Origin: Tritrichomonas musculus
Lineage: Eukaryota > Parabasalia > Tritrichomonadida > Tritrichomonadidae
Direction of reading: 5' to 3'
DNA length: 64,000 nt
Assembly (NCBI GenBank): GCA_039105265.1
Contig: JAPFFF010000006.1
Span: 868,001 to 932,000, forward strand
Part shown: positions 9,617 to 18,998 of the stretch, in pieces
Numbering within the stretch: position 1 is the first letter of the stretch
How the letters are laid out: each line of letters begins with the position of its first letter
The notes under the pieces: generated by a model
The model's input: only the letters and a program-made list of their open reading frames with translations
Database searches by the model: none
What the model was told of the DNA's origin: nothing
Made by a program: the position numbers and the translations under genes

Positions 9617-9652
9617 CGAGCCAAAATAAAAGATTACGTTTTATATTAAAAA

Positions 9653-11515
9653 ATGATGGAAGAGAAGTGGATTCGAAAATTTCTCGCAAATAATCCATTT
9701 CTTACTGACAGAATGAAAAAGCTTGAGGAACAACGTAGAGTAGAATCTATTATCATGAACGATCTCGGCTATATCGTTGCCTACCAACATGACTTTATTC
9801 AAACAATCAGCCTCGAACTTGTTCGTTTAAAAAGATTTATATCAACATATAAGAATGCAGATAATGAAAATACTAATCATGATCTTGATACAAAATCGTA
9901 CAAAAACATTCAAAAACATAAGCAACTAGCAAACAAAGAAGATACAATTCGTTTAATAAAACTTGCGAATCAGCTAAAAAAAGCACTTTTCAAAATTGTT
10001 TCATTTAGTGTTAGCCAAGATGATGATTTTGCTCTTCTCTTCCAAATTCATAATATTTTTGATGAGATGATATATTATCGCAATTTAAAATGCACAAAGT
10101 ACCGCAATACCTTTGCTCCTCTTCCACTTTTTCGTATTTCACACGAAAATTCAAATTCATCTACTCCATCAAAATGCCATGGGTTCTCAAAACTCTTATG
10201 CCGATCATCGCCATACATCGATTTTACTTACATTCCAACCAAATATTCTATTAACCAAATTGAAAAAACATATTCAAATGGAAGTTTTCATGATTTCCTT
10301 AAAAATTTCCTTAATGAATTAAACCTAACAAATAAAGAACTTTTGATATTAAAAAGCGAATATAAGATTTCAAATATCCTCATTCGTGATTTTACCCTTT
10401 TCCCTCCTTATGATGTGATTCGAGAATCGCCAACATTTAGTGAATTTAGCAATTTTATTTCTTATTCTATTAATTATGTTAGGTCCGAAATAACATCTTT
10501 ACATGATTCTATATCAAATTTAATTACTTTAATAATTCCTAAACTTGAATCTTCTGTTGATTGCATTTCTTGCCTTCCTCAGATTGAACTTGAAATGAGC
10601 CACAATACCAAAAATAATTTTTATGAAGCTAAGCACAAACTTTTATTTTTCCAAAATATTATTCAGAAAACAGACGTTTTTAAAAATACAGTTCCTGATT
10701 ATGAATCAATAAAGTATATTCACTTTGATCACGAAACATTCAGTAAATTAAATGACCTCAAAGATACAGATTATGAGGGTTTATCTTCTCTACTAGAATT
10801 AATTATAGAAAATTATTATAAAAGTGAAGAATTGATGTCTAATGAAAATAAAGATTTAGAACGTAAACAGGAAGAAATTAACAAAATGATTAAGCAATGG
10901 CAAGAAAAAAATCAACCAACCATTCCGGAAGAGATTGAAAGGAAAGAGATTAGACTTATAAAATCTACTCAACAATTGAGAACAAAAATTGAAAAAGATC
11001 AAGCCGAAATACCTCAACTTATGAAAGATACAATTTTAGAGTTTAAAGAAAAAATAAAAGATCTCAAAGTTACAAAACCTCTTTTTCCTCTCAATTTTGA
11101 AGATATGCTCATTAATTACTTTCAAGGTCAACCAAAATTGGATTGGATCAATCAAAAATTAAACCACCATCAAAAAGAAAATGAAAAGATGAATGAAAAT
11201 GTCAAAAACCTCAAACTTAATAATGAGGAGCTGAAAAAAGAAATCGATGAAAAGAAGAAAATACTCGAATTGCTTAAAAATAAAGCTAAAAATTCTGATC
11301 ACAAAGATAATAAAGATGGTTTTCATAAATCAAGCCATAGATCTAAATTATTGTGCTCCATATGTAAAAGTAGACAGAGAGATTCAATAATAACGATTTG
11401 CGGCCATACTTTTTGTAGAAAATGCTTAATGGTATTACTTAGAAAAGGTTCTCATCACTGCCCACACTGTGATAAACATTTTTCACAGTCAGATATAAAG
11501 CAAATTACGTGGTGA
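9653..11515 (+). CDS. coiled-coil RING-finger protein, Bre1-like E3 ubiquitin ligase candidate
   Basis: The product is 620 residues. Most of it is helical, with strong heptad-like coiled coil at about 375-555. A C3HC4 RING lies at the extreme C-terminus (about 568-607): CSIC, then CGHTFCRKC, then CPHC. This layout, long coiled coils ending in a terminal RING, with the last residues reading HFSQSDIKQI, is that of Bre1/RNF20/RNF40. Those enzymes monoubiquitinate histone H2B during Pol II elongation. The gene lies 410 bp downstream of RPB1 on the same strand, which is suggestive but not evidence of function. Other coiled-coil RING proteins of trichomonads are possible. The start is a double ATG; I use the first. 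Confidence 0.6.
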   Translation: MMEEKWIRKFLANNPFLTDRMKKLEEQRRVESIIMNDLGYIVAYQHDFIQTISLELVRLKRFISTYKNADNENTNHDLDTKSYKNIQKHKQLANKEDTIRLIKLANQLKKALFKIVSFSVSQDDDFALLFQIHNIFDEMIYYRNLKCTKYRNTFAPLPLFRISHENSNSSTPSKCHGFSKLLCRSSPYIDFTYIPTKYSINQIEKTYSNGSFHDFLKNFLNELNLTNKELLILKSEYKISNILIRDFTLFPPYDVIRESPTFSEFSNFISYSINYVRSEITSLHDSISNLITLIIPKLESSVDCISCLPQIELEMSHNTKNNFYEAKHKLLFFQNIIQKTDVFKNTVPDYESIKYIHFDHETFSKLNDLKDTDYEGLSSLLELIIENYYKSEELMSNENKDLERKQEEINKMIKQWQEKNQPTIPEEIERKEIRLIKSTQQLRTKIEKDQAEIPQLMKDTILEFKEKIKDLKVTKPLFPLNFEDMLINYFQGQPKLDWINQKLNHHQKENEKMNENVKNLKLNNEELKKEIDEKKKILELLKNKAKNSDHKDNKDGFHKSSHRSKLLCSICKSRQRDSIITICGHTFCRKCLMVLLRKGSHHCPHCDKHFSQSDIKQITW

Positions 11516-11800
11516 TTTTTTTTGTATAGATTAATTTTTTTGTATTGTTTATTAAATCTTATATATGTTATATCAAACTTTTATTTTTCCCACTAAGAGA
11601 TTTTTTTCGAATGCACAGCATAATTATCAATAAATGATATCATTTTTGTTTTAAAGTTGCTTTTCTTAATTTATAAATATTGAATAGTTTATTTTCTTTC
11701 AGAAAAAAAAAAGTGAATCACTCTAAGCATCAAAATACTTAAGGAAGAATAAATAATAAATAATATCAAATAAATAATATTTAATATTTAAACCATAATA
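11516..11800. other. convergent 3' intergenic region
   Basis: Tail-to-tail spacer between the RING gene and the pyrophosphorylase fusion. It is AT-rich with poly-A and poly-T runs. No gene or clear hairpin terminator is seen. Confidence 0.5.
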
Positions 11801-13627
11801 TTATAAAGAAAATGGTAAAACAATGGTGGAAACATGGATATCTTCGATACCTTCACCAGCATAAGTTGTTTCTGGCAAAAACTCCAAAAGGCCTTCACCT
11901 TCAAAACTAATACCAGCATCAGTTGCCCATCTCTTATGGAGGGAGTCCAATAATTGAAGAGCAGTATCTGGTGAATCGTTAGGTGCTCCAGGAGGATTCT
12001 TAATTGGAGCAAATTCTTCTTCTCTTGAACATTCAACCAAAACTGGGTTTTCTGCATATTCAAGAGCATCAAAAATAAATCTTTCAAATTTCTTTACATC
12101 AGCCATTACTTTTTCTCCTTTATCGTTTATGATATTTTCTTTTTTCAATGCAATATGATATGGCAACTCAGCTTTAACTGCCCTTTCAATAACATCAAGA
12201 GAATATAAATGAATGCCAGTATTACCCCAAACATATTTGCTATCTTGATCAGATGGTATTTCAGAATATTCAATAACAACAGTTTTGTCTCCTCTTTTAA
12301 CAATTGTTCCAATTTTTTCCATTGGTTTCTTTCTGATGACTTTTATAGCAACATCTCCACCTTCATAAAGCATCGCACCTACCATAAATGGATCAGCTGG
12401 TCTAACAAGGGCATTATCAATCGGATGAATATCTAGATATAAAATTCCTCTTTTTCTCATGTCTTCAATTGCACCAGAATCTTTCAAGGCAGCAAAAATA
12501 GCACCATTTCCATTTGGACTTGCTAAAACTTTCCATTTTTCACTCAAAACGAATTGACCGTCATTGGTAGTTTTGCTATTTTCATTATTTGGGTCAACTA
12601 ATCTTGCTGGAAGTTGTGGCTGCTTAACAAGCATAATATGTTCTAAACCAAAATTATTGTGTTCGGCAAGATAAGCTGCAATCGATGTATGAGTAGATTC
12701 ACTTGTTAATATGTATACTGGAATACTTGGAGCTTTTTGACCATAATTATCGAATATACTCATTAATTTTTTAATACGACGTAATTGCAACTCTAAGAGG
12801 GTCATACGTGATAAAAGACCAATTTTCATTAGTGCTTTTGGCATAGGAGCACGTAAACGAGATCCTTGTCCTCCAGCCATGATGCAAACGCCAACTTCAC
12901 CATTTTTAATGGATTGAATACCATTGGCATAGGCTGCATCATAAGAATCAGAATAATCCTCAGGATCAGGAACTGGTTTTAAAGATTGAAGAGTTTGATT
13001 TGTATCAACAATTTTTTGCTGAGAGAAGTCAAGCTGTCGCAACTGTGATGATAAATCTGATCGCTCAATTGGATTAATATCATTGATAAATCGCGTGAGT
13101 TCTGGTGCTGCACTTTCAGGCAGATCAAAAGGAAAGAAATTAAATGGAATTAATGCAACACTAACTGACTTTGAAGCGAGTTCTTCAATTGTAAGAAGAC
13201 CTCCTGTAGAAACAAAAATCAGATTACTGTTTTCACCAATGACGTCTTTAATTCCTGATAATGAACCTTGCTTTTCAATACAAGAAACAATATTATCAGG
13301 AAGAGGATAACGTGTAGATGTACCAAAACCAAATTTATTTTTTAATGAGTTAGATACAACAGCATACGTAAAACCGTACATTGTATCAAAATCTCTTTCG
13401 ATCCCATTAACAATTGATATATAGTAATCAGTATCATCAACAGAAGTATTCATAATGCGATAAATAGCTTTCTGCTTTACAGTTTGCATTGAGTTATATA
13501 TTGTATCTGGCTTCGATATAACCTCCATGGAGAATTCTAGGCGCCCATCCAAAATTTTATGAAGAACTCCTTCTATAGCCGAATTTATTTTTTGATCTCC
13601 ACATAATATTGCGATTTTAATTTTCAT
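11801..13627 (-). CDS. DUF84/YjjX-like NTPase domain fused to UDP-N-acetylglucosamine pyrophosphorylase
   Basis: The product is 608 residues with two domains. Residues 1-170 resemble the inosine/xanthosine triphosphatase family YjjX (DUF84). They include SIVNGIERD (71-79), the GFGTSTRYPLP segment (100-110) and GGLLTIEELASKSVSVALIPF (142-162). From about 240 on it is a UAP1-type uridylyltransferase. It carries the nucleotide-binding loop MAGGQGSRLR (250-259) with PK at 263-264, a PNGNGA substrate motif, and IDNALVRPADP. UAP1 makes UDP-GlcNAc from UTP and GlcNAc-1-phosphate in the cytosol, feeding glycan and GPI synthesis. Standard UAP1 is about 500 residues with a short helical N-terminus, so the extra domain is unusual. 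It is transcribed divergently from the thioredoxin-fold gene across 96 bp. The uridylyltransferase call is firm; activity of the NTPase-like domain is unknown. Confidence 0.85.
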   Translation of the reverse strand: MKIKIAILCGDQKINSAIEGVLHKILDGRLEFSMEVISKPDTIYNSMQTVKQKAIYRIMNTSVDDTDYYISIVNGIERDFDTMYGFTYAVVSNSLKNKFGFGTSTRYPLPDNIVSCIEKQGSLSGIKDVIGENSNLIFVSTGGLLTIEELASKSVSVALIPFNFFPFDLPESAAPELTRFINDINPIERSDLSSQLRQLDFSQQKIVDTNQTLQSLKPVPDPEDYSDSYDAAYANGIQSIKNGEVGVCIMAGGQGSRLRAPMPKALMKIGLLSRMTLLELQLRRIKKLMSIFDNYGQKAPSIPVYILTSESTHTSIAAYLAEHNNFGLEHIMLVKQPQLPARLVDPNNENSKTTNDGQFVLSEKWKVLASPNGNGAIFAALKDSGAIEDMRKRGILYLDIHPIDNALVRPADPFMVGAMLYEGGDVAIKVIRKKPMEKIGTIVKRGDKTVVIEYSEIPSDQDSKYVWGNTGIHLYSLDVIERAVKAELPYHIALKKENIINDKGEKVMADVKKFERFIFDALEYAENPVLVECSREEEFAPIKNPPGAPNDSPDTALQLLDSLHKRWATDAGISFEGEGLLEFLPETTYAGEGIEDIHVSTIVLPFSL

Positions 13628-13723
13628 TTTAAAAAATTTTGAAAATCATAAAACTTTTTAAAAGGGAGCAATAGACCATATTTAACCAATACATGATCGT
13701 TATTGATGATCTTCTAATATCAC
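13628..13723. promoter_or_regulatory. 96-bp divergent intergenic region
   Basis: This segment separates two divergent start codons and must hold both promoters if each gene has its own. It contains GATCGTTATTG (reverse complement CAATAACGATC). That resembles the TAACGA core recognised by Trichomonas Myb factors. The Myb link is inference. Confidence 0.4.
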
Positions 13724-15214
13724 ATGATTGCACTATATTTAACATCTTTTCTTTTATATAGAATTACAGAGCAAATAGGAAATGTTGGAAGTTTACCAAT
13801 TCTTTCAGATCCCAACGAGTTAAGCAAATGGATTGAATTACATCCTTTATCAGTCGTTTTTTTCTTGCTTGAAAATCAGACAAACAATGATATTTTACCA
13901 AACGATATTGTATTTGACCAAATAAAATATGCAAATTATGCCATTTATAAATATAAATTAAAAATTAGTTTTGCTTTATCTTCAAAAAAGCTTTTGAACG
14001 AAACAAGTTTAATTCCTTCAGATTATACAATAGTAAAAGCATACAAAAATGGCCGAGAAGTATCAGACAGGCCTTTCCAACCCACATCCGCATCTTTTTC
14101 GCTATGGTGTCAAGAAATACTAATTGGCATTGGAACGAAAAAGATAATTTATCATGAAGAACTAAGAAATATTTTTGATGGCCATCAAAATGCTGTCATT
14201 GGCGTTGATGGCGCATCAAGGCCAAGTCATTTACCAAAAAATGAAGTATTTTACGAGTGCTCTTCAAGTATCTTCAAAATATTCGACATCAACTTAACTA
14301 AAGGTATTTATATTTACAGACCCAGTGATCGTCAACTCGTTGGCCCAATTTCTGGCAATTACAAAAAATATTTAAAATCAAATATGGTTGATGTTGAAAA
14401 TATTTATACAATTGAACCAAAAAGGTTCATTGCTGGATTTTTTGTTGATGACAGAAAAGATAATACGACAAGGGAAGAGATAAAATTACTAAATAAGTTA
14501 GGAGACAAATATAAAAAAGATATACAATTTACTTCACTAGAACATGGCAGAGTTTGTATGAATATTTTTATAAAAGGAAATTACATTAATATGAGCTTTC
14601 CTTTCTTTTTTGTCCTTGATACATCTGCATTATCATCTAACAATACAAATGATGTTTATCGATGGGCAATTTCAAATGAGAAAAACATGCATGACTTTAA
14701 CTATCTTTGCCAATTCGTTGAAAATATCTTAAATGGTGAGGGAGGAAGAAAATATCCTCATATATCAGACGAAATAGACGATCAAGATGCATTGAAAATT
14801 GTCAATAAAAATTTTGATCAAAAAGTAATATCTAGTGACGACAAGCGCGATAAAATTGTTGCATTCATGAGAAAAGAAAATTTTGATTATCGTAAAACTT
14901 TAATTACTTTGGAAAAAATTCAAAATCTGCTCAAAGATTACATTGACGTTTTCTCCTTTGATTTCTCTAAAAATGATATTCCAGAGATCGTAGCTTCTCA
15001 TATAACTAGACTTCCACTTATCGCACACTTCCCGAAAGGTGATGAGCATAATCCTTTATTTATATATCCACCATTTAATTTTGAAGACATTGTATCTAAT
15101 ATTTCTTCGCATTCGTCGATGCATTTTCAAGTACCCGAATTCGACTTGGGCGAAATGAAAATGTCAATAATTGAAGAACTTGGAAAGAAGCCTGCTCGAA
15201 GTGACGAGCTATAA
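13724..15214 (+). CDS. secretory protein with degenerate thioredoxin folds (PDI-like, non-catalytic)
   Basis: The product is 496 residues. It starts with a short hydrophobic segment (MIALYLTSFLLY), consistent with a signal peptide. The body shows spaced thioredoxin-like features. Near 18-110 lies a segment with strand-like hydrophobics and YKNGREVSDRPF, reminiscent of the thioredoxin FKNGK turn. Near 375-470 lies a second segment that contains ITRLPLIAHFPKGD, resembling the cis-proline/TPTLxxF strand of PDI domains. No CxxC redox pair is present in either, so it would not be an active oxidoreductase. It could be a chaperone-like or substrate-binding PDI relative in the ER. There is no clear C-terminal KDEL; the end is ARSDEL, and SDEL is close to a KDEL/HDEL-type retrieval signal. 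It is divergent from the pyrophosphorylase fusion. The fold assignment is tentative; the C-terminal signal supports ER residence. Confidence 0.5.
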   Translation: MIALYLTSFLLYRITEQIGNVGSLPILSDPNELSKWIELHPLSVVFFLLENQTNNDILPNDIVFDQIKYANYAIYKYKLKISFALSSKKLLNETSLIPSDYTIVKAYKNGREVSDRPFQPTSASFSLWCQEILIGIGTKKIIYHEELRNIFDGHQNAVIGVDGASRPSHLPKNEVFYECSSSIFKIFDINLTKGIYIYRPSDRQLVGPISGNYKKYLKSNMVDVENIYTIEPKRFIAGFFVDDRKDNTTREEIKLLNKLGDKYKKDIQFTSLEHGRVCMNIFIKGNYINMSFPFFFVLDTSALSSNNTNDVYRWAISNEKNMHDFNYLCQFVENILNGEGGRKYPHISDEIDDQDALKIVNKNFDQKVISSDDKRDKIVAFMRKENFDYRKTLITLEKIQNLLKDYIDVFSFDFSKNDIPEIVASHITRLPLIAHFPKGDEHNPLFIYPPFNFEDIVSNISSHSSMHFQVPEFDLGEMKMSIIEELGKKPARSDEL

Positions 15215-15459
15215 AAAACAAAAGTATTGTTTTCATTATCATTCATTATTGGTTACTATCAACTTATAATAAAGAAACTGTCATTAATAACTTTATTTGT
15301 TTTGTTTTGCATTTAATTTTCTATTCATTTACAACATCAAGAAAAAAAAAAAAAAAATAACCGCGCATCAAAATAAAAACAAAAACATCAAAATATAATC
15401 AATAATAATTTATATAAATAACATAAACACAATAATAAATACATCTATAATATAAACAA
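15215..15459. other. convergent 3' intergenic region
   Basis: AT-rich spacer with a 17-base poly-A run near 15341-15357. No gene is seen. Confidence 0.5.
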
Positions 15460-16812
15460 TTACAAATATCTCGTATTTTTGAATAGTTTTGCTCTAGCAT
15501 AAATCATGTAAATTGATAAAAATATGATTTCAACAATAATTATACTTAGAAGAACTCTAGATATGAAAATATTGCAAGAATCTTTTGTTTGCTTCTTCAA
15601 GTGCAATTTAAAATCTTTGATTGAGCTTTCAGTGATTTTTATTTTTCTTATTGCATTAATTGTCTCATTCGTAATAGAATCCATTTCATTATGTATATCA
15701 TCTGCCATTGATATCAATTCATTTCTTAATTTGGACCAAATATCATCAATTTCATTTTTGATCAAATTTAAACTTTCACTTGAAAATTCGAGCTTTTGGT
15801 AAGCAAAATCAATTTGATTATTCATCATCGTATCAATAAAACTCATCAATGCATTTAATGTAATTGTTGACAAAGCTCTGTTTTTAATCTCATCCAACAT
15901 AATAAAGGCAGAAGAAAGATTTTGATTTTCGTTTGTTAATGACGTATTTTTATTTTTCATGTCTTGAGAATATTTTTCAACTGTTTTCATCAATGAACGG
16001 CGGATTTGTTTCTTCTTTTTACGAGTTTCATATTGGTCATTATTAATGATTTTTCGATTTGTTTGTGAGAGATTCGATGATATTTCATTCGTGTAGTTAG
16101 AGTATGGAATTGTTTGAATTTGAATCAAGTCGTTATTTGCAATAGCATTTTCTGTTGTTAAAGCAGAAATAGTAAAATAGCCATATTGAATTAAATCCAT
16201 TGCATTCGTTTTATAAATTAATATTTGAGATCCACTAGAGGTTGAGTTGAAGGTATTATTTTGGAAAATACTTGTATCTGCATAAACATATATATTGTTT
16301 TTTATTCGACTTATATTTAAATTAATTCGTCCGTCTTTGGTAATTTTAATTCGTCCAATATTCGTATAATTTTTTGGTGAAACTACTGAGTTATTGTTTT
16401 GAATAAAATATAAAGGAAACGTCTCATTTGTGTCAGTAACAGTGGTATTTATCCATATACAAATACCATTGAAAACAATAGGAATCATAGGACATGGATT
16501 TTCTGTATAATGAAACCAAAAACCACGTCCACCACGTAAAATACCATTTTGATTATTAGATAAACTTGTCGCAAATTGAATTTTAACAGACCAATCACGA
16601 AAAAGGGTTGGAATACGTTGACATAATGCTCCATACTTATTTTTAATTGCTGGCGTGAGCCGAATAAAAGATTTAAGATTGATTGCAGATCCTCTTACAG
16701 TCCAATTGTCGAATTCATTGATGTTTGTCCAAAAAAAAGGAGGAACAAAAGAAAAGCTCTGTTCTAAATTGTATAATATTGTGAGCATACTATAAATTAA
16801 ACAATAAATCAT
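15460..16812 (-). CDS. L-type lectin, ERGIC-53/VIP36-like cargo receptor
   Basis: The product is 450 residues. It has an N-terminal hydrophobic signal segment and then a luminal legume-lectin-like domain at about 25-235. That domain contains the WTVRGSAI and IRLTP strands, RDWSVKIQF, and the GGRGFWFHYTENPC segment typical of the family. A charged helical stalk with coiled-coil character follows (about 265-415). One membrane span (about 417-439) and a short cytosolic tail RAKLFKNTRYL end the protein. ERGIC-53 and VIP36 bind high-mannose glycoproteins and shuttle them between ER and Golgi; this arrangement is the same. The tail carries no obvious C-terminal KKxx signal. Sugar-binding residues cannot be verified by eye. 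Neighbouring TBC1D20-like and TRAPPC9-like genes also concern ER-Golgi traffic. Confidence 0.75.
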   Translation of the reverse strand: MIYCLIYSMLTILYNLEQSFSFVPPFFWTNINEFDNWTVRGSAINLKSFIRLTPAIKNKYGALCQRIPTLFRDWSVKIQFATSLSNNQNGILRGGRGFWFHYTENPCPMIPIVFNGICIWINTTVTDTNETFPLYFIQNNNSVVSPKNYTNIGRIKITKDGRINLNISRIKNNIYVYADTSIFQNNTFNSTSSGSQILIYKTNAMDLIQYGYFTISALTTENAIANNDLIQIQTIPYSNYTNEISSNLSQTNRKIINNDQYETRKKKKQIRRSLMKTVEKYSQDMKNKNTSLTNENQNLSSAFIMLDEIKNRALSTITLNALMSFIDTMMNNQIDFAYQKLEFSSESLNLIKNEIDDIWSKLRNELISMADDIHNEMDSITNETINAIRKIKITESSIKDFKLHLKKQTKDSCNIFISRVLLSIIIVEIIFLSIYMIYARAKLFKNTRYL

Positions 16813-17010
16813 ATATCATTATAAATCGGCCAGATACATTCACAATTTTTTGAATAGCATAAAATCTTACTCATCAAAAGAGTATCCCAAGAAAAATTAC
16901 ACTCTCTTTTATTTGAAAGGGACTATTAATTATAAGCATAAAAGTAACAAAAAATAGAAAGTGTGACAAAAATAATAAAAAAACAAAATAAAATATTTAA
17001 ATATACATTA

Positions 17011-18138
17011 TTATTCTGTTTGCGGAACATTTCTCCTTAAACTATTGGCCATCTCAGATGGAATTTCAGTATTATTATCAATACTAAATTGTATTATTTG
17101 ATGATTGAAGTCGAGCATTTCTTTTAGTGCATTCGCACCTTTTTCGGTTATAATATTTTCGTCTAAAATTAATGAGGTTAATGTTGAGTTACCAGGAATA
17201 ACTTTTTGAGGAGGATTTGTTTCAAGTGTTACACATGTATTCCATTTTGTAAGAACAATTGCTTTAACTGGGGCTTGTGGATCAAAATTTTTCTGTATTT
17301 CAACTTGTTGCCGTGATTGGGCACCTTTTCTTCCAGTTGCTCTTGTTGGTGGTTTTTTTTGAGGAGCTTTTTGACCTTTTTTACGTTTGACTAAGCCACC
17401 ACCTTCATCTGAAATTTTTTGTTTGGATTCATCGTTTATAAATTTTTCTACAATTGCAGTTTCTTGTTCATCAAGGATATATTGACTTAGAGCTGCAGCA
17501 AGAGAAATTGCTCCTGCATCACCAATTCTGTTTCTAGAAAGTGAGAGACATTGAAGATTAGTGTTAAAAAAAAGCGCACTTGAAATTGCTGCAGCGCCGT
17601 CATCACCAATATGGCAACCATACAAATTTATAACTTTAATTGTAGACGTGCAAAGCGTATTGATAAATGTATTTAATGTAGGCGGAAATGAATGATGCTC
17701 ATGAGTAATAAAATCGTAGGAAGTGATGCATTGGTTCCCTCGCAGAGATAATATATCTATGGAATTAGATGATAGTAATGGAATTAATGCTTCTCTCTGT
17801 ACAGGAATATAATCAAATGATACGTTTGTTGCAGGACATTTATTAAATTCAATTGCAAATTGCTTAAAAAAATTAGGATCTGTAAACTGACAAGAATAAA
17901 ATGTAAGTTGTTGTATTTTTTGGTATCTTTGAATAAAACGAAAAATAACTTTTGCGTTAACAGGGGTGATTGTCATATTCAAAAGACGGAGTTGCGTTTC
18001 TGATTTATTCAAAAAAGGGGTAATTTGTGTTATAAATTCTTCTTCTTGAAACCCAAGAACTTTACAGCATTGCTGAAACTCAGCCATCATCGGGCTTAGT
18101 TCCTGTTTCTTTGCTGAAGTAGTTTTCCTAGGAGGCAT
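17011..18138 (-). CDS. leucine-rich-repeat protein, LRRC71-like
   Basis: The product is 375 residues. A basic N-terminus precedes ribonuclease-inhibitor-type leucine-rich repeats. Clear units include VINLYGCHIGDDGAAAISSAL and LQCLSLSRNRIGDAGAISLAAAL. A helical insert (QYILDEQETAIVEKFINDES) and a Lys/Pro/Gln-rich stretch come next, then a final repeat (LTSLILDENIITEKGANAL). Repeats interrupted by an E-rich helix and a basic linker match my recollection of LRRC71, an axonemal protein. That would suit a flagellate. Generic LRR proteins are common, so the ortholog call is moderate. The upstream flank contains AATAACGATT, a Myb-site-like string. Confidence 0.6.
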   Translation of the reverse strand: MPPRKTTSAKKQELSPMMAEFQQCCKVLGFQEEEFITQITPFLNKSETQLRLLNMTITPVNAKVIFRFIQRYQKIQQLTFYSCQFTDPNFFKQFAIEFNKCPATNVSFDYIPVQREALIPLLSSNSIDILSLRGNQCITSYDFITHEHHSFPPTLNTFINTLCTSTIKVINLYGCHIGDDGAAAISSALFFNTNLQCLSLSRNRIGDAGAISLAAALSQYILDEQETAIVEKFINDESKQKISDEGGGLVKRKKGQKAPQKKPPTRATGRKGAQSRQQVEIQKNFDPQAPVKAIVLTKWNTCVTLETNPPQKVIPGNSTLTSLILDENIITEKGANALKEMLDFNHQIIQFSIDNNTEIPSEMANSLRRNVPQTE

Positions 18139-18478
18139 TTGAAATTAATAACGAATGTGCTTTGAATTCTTTTTAATCGTTATTATTTTAATTCCTCAAA
18201 GCAAAACTCAACAAATTGGTAAGGAGGACTAGACATTGCTTCAATATTCAACCTAAATTAAAGAGAAATGATACTCATAAATATAGGCATCAGATTAAAT
18301 TTTAAAATAAAATTATTTTTATTATCAGATATATTTATATAAAGACGATAAAGAAATATTATTCAAATTTTTTAAAATATAACAATATAAACCAATTTAA
18401 ATTGTATTAGAATTAATAAATTACCCAAAAAATAAAGCAAGAAGTACGCTTCATACAAACCTAATTACTACGGAAGTG
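18139..18478. other. intergenic DNA upstream of the LRRC71-like gene
   Basis: AT-rich, with no gene evident. AATAACGATT on the minus strand lies close to the LRRC71-like start. Confidence 0.5.
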
Positions 18479-18486
18479 AAAAAAAA
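18479..18486 (-). terminator. Pol III oligo-T terminator of tRNA-Lys
   Basis: On the minus strand, T8 follows the tRNA 3' end with one base between. This is the standard Pol III stop signal. Confidence 0.85.
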
Positions 18487-18487
18487 T

Positions 18488-18560
18488 GCCTCCGACGGGA
18501 CTCGAACCCGCGACACTCGGATTAAAAGTCCGATGCTCTAGCCGACTGAGCTACGAAGGC
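18488..18560 (-). tRNA. tRNA-Lys (anticodon UUU)
   Basis: The gene is 73 bp and forms a full cloverleaf. The acceptor GCCTTCG pairs with CGGAGGC (one T-G). The D arm is GCTCAGTCGGCTAGAGC. The anticodon stem TCGGA/TCCGA has loop CTTTTAA, giving anticodon TTT. The T arm is GCGGG-TTCGAGT-CCCGT. A and B box promoters are internal. There is no intron and no encoded CCA. Confidence 0.97.
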
Positions 18561-18998
18561 TTGATATCATATATTGGTATTGATTTTTTAACATAAAAAT
18601 AATCATCATATTTATTGTCAAATTGTTATCTTAGAATTTTTTTAAGATTTTATTAAGGTTCACATATTGAGGAATGCTAGCTTTATCATAGAAAAACCAT
18701 CAATAAATGAATGCAAACAAATACTAATTGTTTAAAATGTTATCCACAAAGATATTCATTATTTCACACGATTTTCAAATTTAAAACATACTGATAATTA
18801 ATTTTATCATGGAGTGATGCATTCAAGTAATTTAGCACAAATATATTGTAGTATTTTATTTGTTATTGGCTCAAAAAACAGATATCATCATATATCATAA
18901 ATTATTATGTATGTAGAACTTTTTGTGAAGTTTTATTTCATATTTCAATGAATCATTGAATCCATCAGAAAAATTCTGAATTTTATAAAATTTTTAGA
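18561..18998. other. intergenic DNA between tRNA-Lys and the RabGAP gene
   Basis: AT-rich, with no gene, repeat or TAAACG box seen. Confidence 0.5.
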
